From an uncultured Campylobacter sp. (GTDB lineage: Bacteria > Campylobacterota > Campylobacteria > Campylobacterales > Campylobacteraceae), in contig NZ_CALIBH010000246.1 of NCBI RefSeq assembly GCF_938045775.1, positions 1 to 14,732 of the forward strand: a stretch of DNA of 14,732 nt, written 5' to 3'. Positions 1 to 6,864 of the stretch are shown here, one piece after another; position 1 is the first letter of the stretch, and each line of letters begins with the position of its first letter. The position numbers were made by a program, and so were the translations under genes. Below the pieces are notes generated by a model. That model saw only the letters and a list, made by a program, of their open reading frames with translations. It was not told where the DNA came from and did no database searches.

Positions 1-62
1 TCTTTTTCCAAAATCGCATAGCCTAAATTTCTAGTTCCCGGATCGATTCCTAAAATTTTCAT
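1..62 (-). CDS. ruvC: Crossover junction endodeoxyribonuclease RuvC, 5' fragment
   Basis: Only the first 20 codons lie in the window; the gene continues past base 1. The translation begins MKILGIDPGTRNLGYAILEK, the hallmark RuvC N-terminus, in which Asp7 is the first metal-binding acidic residue of the RNase H-like fold. RuvC resolves Holliday junctions together with RuvAB. The ATG at 62-60 is preceded on the minus strand by AGGTGG at the normal distance, which fixes the start. The gene is divergent from dnaA and shares with it a gap of 110 bases. I see no good -10 box for ruvC there, so its promoter is unassigned and may overlap the DnaA boxes. Confidence 0.93.
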   Translation of the reverse strand, partial: MKILGIDPGTRNLGYAILEK

Positions 63-77
63 ATCCACCTTTCACAC

Positions 78-106
78 TTATTCACAGTTTAATCACCGGT
101 GAATAA
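78..106. promoter_or_regulatory. Cluster of three DnaA boxes upstream of dnaA
   Basis: TTATTCACA at 78-86 (plus) is a perfect match to the TTATNCACA consensus. TTAATCACC at 89-97 (plus) and TTATTCACC at 106-98 (minus) lie head to head and form a 22-base dyad (87-108) with one mismatched pair in 11, centred on TCACCGGTGA. Three boxes in 29 bases upstream of dnaA fit an upstream half-origin, as in the bipartite oriC known from Helicobacter pylori, or dnaA autoregulation. The choice between these roles is inference. Confidence 0.7.
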
Positions 107-110
107 ACTT

Positions 111-146
111 AAATTTACCGCAAATTTAGCGAAATTTAGCTAAAAT
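111..146 (+). promoter_or_regulatory. Probable dnaA promoter with phased A-tracts
   Basis: A -10-like TAAAAT lies at 141-146, about 27 bases before the dnaA start. Upstream, AAATTT recurs at 111, 122 and 132, that is every 10 to 11 bases or one helical turn. Campylobacter vegetative promoters are known to lack a conserved -35 and to carry periodic AT-rich signals instead, which this resembles. No alternative -10 is as good in the gap. Confidence 0.5.
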
Positions 147-172
147 CTTAATCTAATTTGTAAGGGAATTTT

Positions 173-1501
173 ATGGCGACGTCGCAAGCACAAGAAATTT
201 TATCGAATTTAGAGAAGGAAATTTTACCTACCGAATACTCTAGATACATTAAAAATTTGAAATTTAACGATAAAAACTCGACCCCGGAATTTTTCATATA
301 CAACGCAACTAACGAGTTTATCGCTAAATACACTCAGACAAAATACGGCACTAAAATAAAAGAGCTTATCAAAAAACAGTTTGGGCTCAACGACGTGATC
401 GTCAAAATCACCTCAAAGGCTAAAATTTCGCCGAAAGAAAAGGTAAAAATCATCTCCGAAAAGCCCAAGAGCACCATTTTAAGCGAAAATTATAACTTCG
501 AAAATTTTATCATCGGCGATTCAAATAAATTTGCCTTTGAGTGTTCGGTCTCCGTCGCAAAAGAGCCCGGAATTCGCTTTAATCCGCTCTTTATCTACGG
601 GCCTAGCGGGCTTGGAAAAACTCACTTGCTTCAATCGATCGGAAATTACTGCATCAAAAAGGGAAAGACCGTCATCTGCGTCACCAGCGAGCAGTTCGCT
701 AATGATTTCGTCTTTAATCTCAAAAACAACTCGATCGATAAATTTAAACAAAAATACCGTAACTGCGACGTTTTGCTCATCGACGACATTCAATTTTTGA
801 TCGGACGCGATAAAGCTCAAGAGGAGCTTTTTTATACATTTAATGAGCTAAAAGACAAAAACTGCCAAATTGTCCTTACCAATGACCTGCCGCCAAAATT
901 TCTAAAAGGCTTTGAAAGTCGCCTTACAACGCGATTTGAAAGCGGCATAATAGCAAACATTACCCCGCCGGATCTAGAAACAAAAATCGCTATCATCAAT
1001 AAAAAAAGCGAAGAAAACCGTGTTAAAATTCCACACGACGTCGTAGAATACATAGCCGCAAATATGGGCGATAATATCCGCGAAATTGAAGGCGCGATAA
1101 ACAAACTAAATGCCTATTCGTCGATACTTCGCACGAAGATCACGCTGGAATTTACTAAAAGTACGCTGCAAGATCAGATCCATCAAAAATATTCAAGTGT
1201 GAGCCTCGAACACGTCATCGAGGTCGTCTCAAAAGAGTTAAACATAAAACCTAGCGAACTAAAGAGCAAAACGCGAGCTAAAAACGTCGTCGAAGCACGC
1301 CAAATTTGCATATATCTAACCAAACAGTTAACTCAAAACTCAATGCCTAAAATCGCCGCATTTTTTAATCTAAAAGATCATAGCGCCATCAGCAAAAATA
1401 TCAAAAAAATCAACGAGCTCATTCAAACCGACGAGATATTAAAGATAAAAATTGAAGAGCTAAAAAACAAAATAACCAAAAAGGATAAGAATGAAATTTA
1501 A
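173..1501 (+). CDS. dnaA: Chromosomal replication initiator protein DnaA
   Basis: DnaA binds DnaA boxes at oriC as an ATP-driven oligomer and opens the duplex. The 442-residue protein is full length. Domain I is about 1-80, a short lysine-rich linker about 81-105, and the AAA+ domain about 108-330. The AAA+ domain has Walker A GPSGLGKT (143-150), Walker B VLLIDD (200-205), the ESRLTTRFESG stretch (from about 248) and sensor-2 DNIREIEGA (Arg303). Domain IV carries the DNA-binding helix-turn-helix with KDHSAISKNI (401-410) as the DnaA signature. The ATG at 173 is preceded by AAGGGA at 162-167. DnaA boxes lie on both sides of the gene, so autoregulation is likely. The C-terminus has a lysine-rich tail past domain IV (from about residue 415). 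Confidence 0.98.
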   Translation: MATSQAQEILSNLEKEILPTEYSRYIKNLKFNDKNSTPEFFIYNATNEFIAKYTQTKYGTKIKELIKKQFGLNDVIVKITSKAKISPKEKVKIISEKPKSTILSENYNFENFIIGDSNKFAFECSVSVAKEPGIRFNPLFIYGPSGLGKTHLLQSIGNYCIKKGKTVICVTSEQFANDFVFNLKNNSIDKFKQKYRNCDVLLIDDIQFLIGRDKAQEELFYTFNELKDKNCQIVLTNDLPPKFLKGFESRLTTRFESGIIANITPPDLETKIAIINKKSEENRVKIPHDVVEYIAANMGDNIREIEGAINKLNAYSSILRTKITLEFTKSTLQDQIHQKYSSVSLEHVIEVVSKELNIKPSELKSKTRAKNVVEARQICIYLTKQLTQNSMPKIAAFFNLKDHSAISKNIKKINELIQTDEILKIKIEELKNKITKKDKNEI

Positions 1502-1525
1502 ACTTTATGAAAATAAAGTAAAAAA

Positions 1526-1607
1526 GGTGAATAAAAGTGAATAAAACAAAACTACTTACTCACTGGATAAACTACCTAAAGACAAGCTTTAGGATAAGTT
1601 TTTCACA
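1526..1607. other. oriC: Candidate oriC core: DnaA-box cluster in the dnaA-dnaN gap
   Basis: The gap 1502-1657 has no gene. It holds TTATTCACC (1534-1526, minus), TTATTCACT (1544-1536, minus; exactly 10 bases on, so on the same helical face), TTACTCACT (1556-1564, plus) and TTTTTCACA (1599-1607, plus). All share the TCAC core, and the two minus-strand boxes match TTATTCAC fully. A very AT-rich stretch around 1629-1657 could serve as the unwinding element. Origins in the dnaA-dnaN gap are usual in many bacteria and occur in Campylobacterota. Seen here: boxes and AT content. Inferred: function as origin. Confidence 0.65.
1575..1593. repeat. Perfect 7-bp inverted repeat inside the candidate origin
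   Basis: CCTAAAG (1575-1581) and CTTTAGG (1587-1593) are separated by 5 bases. There is no T-run after it, so it does not look like a terminator for dnaA. It sits between the DnaA boxes and could be a protein-binding site or chance. Confidence 0.45.
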
Positions 1608-1657
1608 AAAACCGCTTACCAACTACTACAACGATAAAAATTCAAAAGGATAAAAAT

Positions 1658-2737
1658 ATGAAAGTATTAATCACTAAAAAACTTTTAGAAGAAATAGTTT
1701 CCAATACCAGCTCCTATCTCGATAAGAAAGATCTAAGCTCAATAACTTCACATCTTTTAATGAGCGCTAAAGATGGAATTTTTAGTATAAAAGCTACCGA
1801 TCATGAAATCGGTTTGAGCTATAATCTACAAAATATATCAATAGAAACAGATGGAGAAGCTACAGCAAATGGAGGCAAGCTCCTTAGCGTTATCAAAGGC
1901 TTAAGCGACGATAACGTGACTTTAGAGACCGTTAACGGAGCGCTATTTGTAAAGCAAAAAAAATCCAAGTACAAGCTTCCGATGTTTGAAACGAGGGATT
2001 TCCCGAGCTTTCCTACAATAGATGGTAAAAACAGCTTTGACGTAAATGCTGGAATTTTAGGAAGAAGCCTTAAAAAAATATATCCCTCGATCGATACGAA
2101 CAATCCAAAATATGAGCTAAACGGAGCCTTAATCGACGTAAAAGAGGGATTTTTAAATTTAGTCGGAACCGATACGAAGCGACTTAGCGTTTATAAGCTG
2201 ATCACTCAGTCAAAAGCGGGCGAGCTCGATACTAAAATTTTAATCCCTAAAAAGGCAATAGGTGAAATTCAAAAACTATTTTCGGATAAAATTAAAATTT
2301 ACTATGACGAAAACGTGCTGCTAGCGGTGAGCGAGAATTTTGAGTTTTTTACAAAGCTTATTAACGGCAAATTTCCAAACTACGAGCGCGTGATCCCAAG
2401 CGATACGGCATATAAAATTTTAATTCCGCGCGATAAGATGGTAAGCGGCGTGCGAGCGATAAACGCGATGTGCGAGGAGATGAAGGTTACCATTAAAAAG
2501 GACGGAATGATTTTTGAGAGCATTAACGAAGATAATTCCGAGGCAAAAACCGAGATTGAAGCGGCGATCGAGATAAACGGCGAGATAGTTTTTGGCGTGA
2601 AAAACCGCTTTCTGCTTGATTTTTTAAGTAATATTGAGAGTGAAATTTTTGAGCTTGATTTTAACAGCTCCGATACGGCGTTTGTGCTTAGCGCGGATGG
2701 CTTAAAAACGGTCGTCATGCCGATAAATAATATTTAA
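1658..2737 (+). CDS. dnaN: DNA polymerase III beta subunit (sliding clamp)
   Basis: The beta clamp encircles DNA and holds the replicative polymerase and other partners. The product has 359 residues, the usual length, made of three clamp domains (about 1-120, 121-245, 246-359). Recognisable family stretches are LPMFETRDFPSFP (107-119), NGALIDV followed by LVGTDTKRLS (about 155-177), and GKFPNYERVIP (237-247). The C-terminus VVMPINNI has the usual VMPI-type ending, near the hydrophobic partner-binding cleft. AAGGA at 1646-1650 supports the ATG at 1658. It follows dnaA across the box-containing gap and lies 9 bases before gyrB, so dnaN and gyrB are probably cotranscribed. Confidence 0.97.
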   Translation: MKVLITKKLLEEIVSNTSSYLDKKDLSSITSHLLMSAKDGIFSIKATDHEIGLSYNLQNISIETDGEATANGGKLLSVIKGLSDDNVTLETVNGALFVKQKKSKYKLPMFETRDFPSFPTIDGKNSFDVNAGILGRSLKKIYPSIDTNNPKYELNGALIDVKEGFLNLVGTDTKRLSVYKLITQSKAGELDTKILIPKKAIGEIQKLFSDKIKIYYDENVLLAVSENFEFFTKLINGKFPNYERVIPSDTAYKILIPRDKMVSGVRAINAMCEEMKVTIKKDGMIFESINEDNSEAKTEIEAAIEINGEIVFGVKNRFLLDFLSNIESEIFELDFNSSDTAFVLSADGLKTVVMPINNI

Positions 2738-2746
2738 AGGAAAATT

Positions 2747-5059
2747 ATGAAGCAAAATTACGGCGCTAGTAATATTAAAGTTTTAAAAGGTCTTGAGGCT
2801 GTTAGAAAGCGCCCCGGAATGTATATTGGAGATACCAATATCGGCGGACTTCATCATATGATTTATGAGGTTGTAGATAATTCGATCGATGAGGCGATGG
2901 CGGGGTACTGCGACACAATCGACGTCGAAATCACAAACGAGGGAAGTTGTATCGTTAGTGATAACGGTCGTGGGATTCCCGTTGATATACATCCGACCGA
3001 AAAAATTCCTGCCGCGACGGTGGTTCTTACGGTGCTTCACGCAGGCGGTAAATTTGACAAAGACACTTATAAAGTCTCCGGTGGTCTGCACGGCGTGGGC
3101 GTTAGCGTCGTAAATGCGCTCTCAAAAAAGCTCGTTGCTACAATCAAACGTGACGGAAATATTTATAGACAAGAATTTGCTAAAGGAATTCCTACTACCG
3201 AGCTTGAAAAGATAAAAACTACTAATCGCACGGGCACTACGATCGAGTTTTGGCCTGACGGCGAAATTTTTGAAATTTTAGAATTTGATGATGAAATTTT
3301 ATCAAAAAGATTTCGCGAGCTAGCGTATCTAAATCCAAAAATCACGATAAATTTTAAAGATAACCGCACGGGCAGGGACGAGCACTTTCATTTTGAAGGC
3401 GGTTTGGAAAGCTTCGTAAATGATATGAATAAAGCGCCAGCTATATCCAAAGCCGTATCGTTTAGCGATAGTGCGGATGATGTTATGGTAGATTTTGCGC
3501 TTATGTATAACGAAAGATATGAGGAAAAACTGTTAAGCTTCGTAAATAATATCAAAACTCCGGACGGCGGTACTCACGAGGCGGGTTTTAGAGCGGGTCT
3601 TACGCGCGCGATAACAAATTACGTCGCGGCAAATGCGGCTGCGCGAGAAAAGGACACGAAGATCACCGGCGATGACGTTCGCGAGGGACTCATCGCGGTA
3701 ATTAGCGTAAAGGTTCCCGAACCGCAGTTTGAGGGACAAACTAAAGGCAAGCTAGGTTCCAGCTACGTTAAGCCGATCGTACAAAAGATGGCGTTTGAGG
3801 TGCTTAGTAAATATTTTGAAGAAAATCCGATCGAAGCGCGCGCCATTATGAATAAAGCTCTTTTAGCCGCGCGCGGTCGCGAAGCGGCAAAAAAAGCACG
3901 CGATCTAACGCGCAAAAAAGACAATATAAATTCTGTAGGAACCCTTCCAGGAAAGTTAGCCGATTGCCAAAGCAAGGATGCGAGCATTAGCGAAATTTAT
4001 CTAGTCGAGGGCGATAGCGCGGGCGGCTCGGCGAAGCAGGGAAGAGATCGCGTGTTTCAAGCGATCCTGCCGCTTAGAGGTAAAATTTTAAACGTAGAAA
4101 AGGCGCGCCTGGATAGAATTTTACAATCCGAAGAGATTAAAAATATGATCACGGCCTTTGGTTGCGGTATCGGTGAGGAATTTAACGAAGAGAAGCTCCG
4201 CTATCATAAAATTATCATTATGACCGATGCGGATGTCGATGGCAGTCACATCCAGACTCTGCTTTTAACCTTTTTCTTTAGATTTTTGCGCCCTATCGTA
4301 GAAAACGGCTATGTTTATTTGGCACAGCCGCCGCTTTTTAGATATAAAAAGGGCAAAAAAGAGATTTATCTGAAAGACGAAAAAGCGCTGAGTGAGTTTT
4401 TGATCGAAACCGGCATTGATATGGGCGAGTTTGAAGGTATCGGAAATGAGGATCTGATCGATTATCTAAAAATAGTCTCAAACTACCGCTCGCTTCTTAA
4501 TGAGCTTAAAAAGCGCTTCAGCGTGCTTAGCGCGATCAGATTTTTGATAGAAAACGACGAAGCGCGAAGCCTTGGTTATGAGGAGCTATTTAAAATTTTA
4601 AAACCGCGCCTAGAAAGTGAAGGATTTAATATTTTGAATTCCTACGTAAATGATGAAGGGATTAGAATTTACGTTCAGACGCCAAGCGGTCTAGAACAGC
4701 TCGTGATAGATGAGAATTTATTCGGCAATTATATCTTTGAAGAGGCGATCAGAATTTATTCAAAGATCAAAGATCGGGATGTAAATTTTGGAAAGGATTT
4801 TATTAAAATTTTAGATGAAATCGAAAAAAGCTCGAAAAAAGGCGCTTATATTCAGCGCTATAAAGGTCTTGGAGAGATGAATCCGGAGCAGCTTTGGGAA
4901 ACCACTATGAGCCCTGAAAATCGAAGGTTATTAAAAATAAATATCGCCGATGCGCAGAGTGCTAGCGATACCTTTAATCTTTTCATGGGTGACGAGGTCG
5001 AGCCGCGTCGAAACTATATCCAAGACCATGCAAAAGATGTAAAACATTTGGACGTTTAG
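2747..5059 (+). CDS. gyrB: DNA gyrase subunit B
   Basis: GyrB is the ATPase subunit of gyrase, which introduces negative supercoils with GyrA. Length 770 residues. The GHKL ATPase domain has catalytic Glu41 and Asn45 in EVVDNSIDEA, DNGRGIP (72-78) and GGLHGVG (112-118). The TOPRIM domain has EGDSAGGS (Glu421 onward) and TDADVDG (Asp494, Asp496, Asp498). The C-terminal region contains QRYKGLGEMNPEQLW, typical of GyrB. The length argues against the extra insert of about 165 residues found in enterobacterial GyrB. EGDSAGG and QRYKGLGEMNPEQLW favour GyrB over ParE, as does the context after dnaN. The ribosome binding site AAAGGA (2736-2741) overlaps the dnaN stop. Its TAG stop directly abuts the ATG of the next gene. 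Confidence 0.97.
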   Translation: MKQNYGASNIKVLKGLEAVRKRPGMYIGDTNIGGLHHMIYEVVDNSIDEAMAGYCDTIDVEITNEGSCIVSDNGRGIPVDIHPTEKIPAATVVLTVLHAGGKFDKDTYKVSGGLHGVGVSVVNALSKKLVATIKRDGNIYRQEFAKGIPTTELEKIKTTNRTGTTIEFWPDGEIFEILEFDDEILSKRFRELAYLNPKITINFKDNRTGRDEHFHFEGGLESFVNDMNKAPAISKAVSFSDSADDVMVDFALMYNERYEEKLLSFVNNIKTPDGGTHEAGFRAGLTRAITNYVAANAAAREKDTKITGDDVREGLIAVISVKVPEPQFEGQTKGKLGSSYVKPIVQKMAFEVLSKYFEENPIEARAIMNKALLAARGREAAKKARDLTRKKDNINSVGTLPGKLADCQSKDASISEIYLVEGDSAGGSAKQGRDRVFQAILPLRGKILNVEKARLDRILQSEEIKNMITAFGCGIGEEFNEEKLRYHKIIIMTDADVDGSHIQTLLLTFFFRFLRPIVENGYVYLAQPPLFRYKKGKKEIYLKDEKALSEFLIETGIDMGEFEGIGNEDLIDYLKIVSNYRSLLNELKKRFSVLSAIRFLIENDEARSLGYEELFKILKPRLESEGFNILNSYVNDEGIRIYVQTPSGLEQLVIDENLFGNYIFEEAIRIYSKIKDRDVNFGKDFIKILDEIEKSSKKGAYIQRYKGLGEMNPEQLWETTMSPENRRLLKINIADAQSASDTFNLFMGDEVEPRRNYIQDHAKDVKHLDV

Positions 5060-6487
5060 ATGCTATTTAGTGAGACCAAAGAGCGCGAAAATCGTTTCAT
5101 AACGGCACTTAAAATTTCTGTGCCATTTACCTGCGTTTTGATTGTTTTTGGAATTATTTTGTTTCGAAACGGAGAGTTTAAATTTGACGACGTAATTTTA
5201 TTTTTGATACTTTTAATCTGCTATGTTTATTATGTCATCTATCAAATTTACTTCGGCTTTCAAAAGACGCTAATTGATCCTGTTACTCATGTGTTTGTGC
5301 GCGAAGAGATCGAGAAAATTTTAAGCAACGATCTAGCCAAAAATCGTCAAATAAATATTGTTCTTTTGCGAATTAAAAATATTATCGACATAAACGATCG
5401 ATACGGATATAAAAACGGCGATGAAATTTTATACGAGTATTGTAAGGAGCTTTCAAATTTTATGGCGGAGCAGGGCTTTAAGGACCTTCCGATCGGTCGC
5501 TTTATAAACGGCTACTTCGTATTCGGAGTGGAATCAAAAGCTACAAATTTAAGCCATATTTTGCGGATGTTTGAGCATAAAATTTCAAGTCAAACGATCA
5601 AAAATGTAGAGATAAAAAGCGAATTTGCAATGCTTCCAAGCTCATATGATCGCAATCTAAATAATATCGTAAATGCGCTATTTTACAAGATAAATCACCT
5701 GGACGACGAAGAGCACGGCGAGAAGGCGATCGACGTAGAAAAAGTACTAATCGACGTATTTTCCGCCGACGTTATGGAAGCGATCGATAGTGAAAATTTT
5801 AGTTTTAAATATCAGCGCGTCGCAGATAAAAACGGGGTAAAATCTCATATAAATTTAATTCCGAAGCTCGATCTGCGAAGCGGCGAAAAGATCACAAAAA
5901 GTAGAATTTTAGATATCTTGCTTCTAAATCATTACGATATTAAATACGATATTTCGATGATGAGACAAATTTCTAGAATCATCTATTTTAAGGATATCGA
6001 CGCTAAAATTTTTATCGAGATTATGCCTCAGACGCTGCGAAATAACGAGTTTCGCAATGAAATTTTAAAGCTCATTGATAATAACCTAATCGATCCGAAA
6101 AAGATTGTGTTTGAGTTTAACGAAAAGCTTATCTATTCTGAGATCAAGCGCTTTGATGAAATTTTAATTAAATTCCGCGAACTCGGATTTAGCTTCGCGC
6201 TGTCGCAGTTTGGCGGCTCAAACGCTAGCTTTGAGTATTTAAAGTTTCTAAACGTCGATTTTATAGTTTATGATATAGAATTTAATAAAAATTTAGACGA
6301 TGAAAAGATTAAAAATATCTTTATAGGCATTAACGAAGCTTGCGCGAAATCGGGCGTTGTAACCGTGATGCGTTTCATCGACAAAGAGGAATTTCAAATG
6401 CAACTTTATAAAATGGGTATCGATTATATTCAGGGATTTTGCGTCGAAAAACCGAATGATATATCGAATTTAAGGAGAGTGCAGTGA
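5060..6487 (+). CDS. Membrane-anchored degenerate GGDEF-EAL protein
   Basis: A 475-residue protein. Two hydrophobic segments (about 15-35 and 44-65) form a membrane anchor. A GGDEF-like domain follows: DPVTHVFVREEIEKIL (73-88) matches the usual DPLTGLxNR entry, and NGDEIL (119-124) is kept. The signature loop, however, reads I149 N150 G151 Y152 F153 instead of GGDEF. The EAL-like domain (about 245-467) keeps Glu352, FGG, Asp405 and QGFCVEKP (458-465). It has lost the EAL glutamate (Ile264), the DD pair (Ser382-Gln383), the KID lysine (Val403) and the AEG glutamate (Arg438). It should therefore neither make nor degrade cyclic di-GMP; a scaffold or sensing role is inference. The ATG directly follows the gyrB TAG with no clear Shine-Dalgarno, so translation probably depends on reinitiation after gyrB. 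Confidence 0.85.
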   Translation: MLFSETKERENRFITALKISVPFTCVLIVFGIILFRNGEFKFDDVILFLILLICYVYYVIYQIYFGFQKTLIDPVTHVFVREEIEKILSNDLAKNRQINIVLLRIKNIIDINDRYGYKNGDEILYEYCKELSNFMAEQGFKDLPIGRFINGYFVFGVESKATNLSHILRMFEHKISSQTIKNVEIKSEFAMLPSSYDRNLNNIVNALFYKINHLDDEEHGEKAIDVEKVLIDVFSADVMEAIDSENFSFKYQRVADKNGVKSHINLIPKLDLRSGEKITKSRILDILLLNHYDIKYDISMMRQISRIIYFKDIDAKIFIEIMPQTLRNNEFRNEILKLIDNNLIDPKKIVFEFNEKLIYSEIKRFDEILIKFRELGFSFALSQFGGSNASFEYLKFLNVDFIVYDIEFNKNLDDEKIKNIFIGINEACAKSGVVTVMRFIDKEEFQMQLYKMGIDYIQGFCVEKPNDISNLRRVQ

Positions 6488-6864
6488 GATACGGCGAAGA
6501 GGAAATTAAGAAATTTGACATCGAAAATTTAGAAGTTTGGCCCAATAAACAGAAGCGCGATTATCTGATAAAAATTACCCTGCCCGAGTTTTGCTGCCGC
6601 TGCCCGCGCTCTGGCTATCCGGATTTTGCGACGATCTATTTGGAATATATCCCGGATAAGCTCGTAGTGGAGCTTAAGGCGATTAAAATTTACATAAATT
6701 CCTTCATGGATCGCCATATCAGCCACGAGGATAGTATAAATGAAATTTACGGCGCGCTTCAAAGCAAGCTAAAGCCTAAATTTATGAAAATCACGGGCGA
6801 TTTTAATCCGCGCGGCAACGTCCACACGGTAATCGAAATAAACTCGGATCAAATTTACCGATGA
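6484..6864 (+). CDS. queF: NADPH-dependent 7-cyano-7-deazaguanine reductase (preQ0 reductase)
   Basis: QueF reduces the nitrile of preQ0 to the amine preQ1 in the synthesis of queuosine, a modified base in the wobble position of some tRNAs. The 126-residue product is the short unimodular (YkvM) type. Catalytic Cys40 and Asp47 lie in CRCPRSGYPDFA (38-49). The QueF motif VELKAIKIY (62-70) has the ELK core, and the substrate-binding HED is at 81-83. The start is GTG at 6484, overlapping the upstream TGA (GTGA), with a strong AAGGAGA at 6472-6478. The 3' end overlaps the next gene by 4 bases. No other queuosine gene is in the window. Confidence 0.94.
   Translation: MRYGEEEIKKFDIENLEVWPNKQKRDYLIKITLPEFCCRCPRSGYPDFATIYLEYIPDKLVVELKAIKIYINSFMDRHISHEDSINEIYGALQSKLKPKFMKITGDFNPRGNVHTVIEINSDQIYR

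Noticed and set aside
521..1104. Long minus-strand open frames inside dnaA, and similar ones inside gyrB and typA
   Set aside because: They are antisense shadows of well-identified genes with no family resemblance or ribosome binding sites.
1491..1544. 17-codon frame starting at an ATG that overlaps the dnaA 3' end
   Set aside because: It runs through the DnaA boxes, has no family features and is best explained by AT-rich chance.
5060..6487. Active diguanylate cyclase or phosphodiesterase
   Set aside because: The GGDEF loop and most EAL metal and catalytic ligands are replaced.
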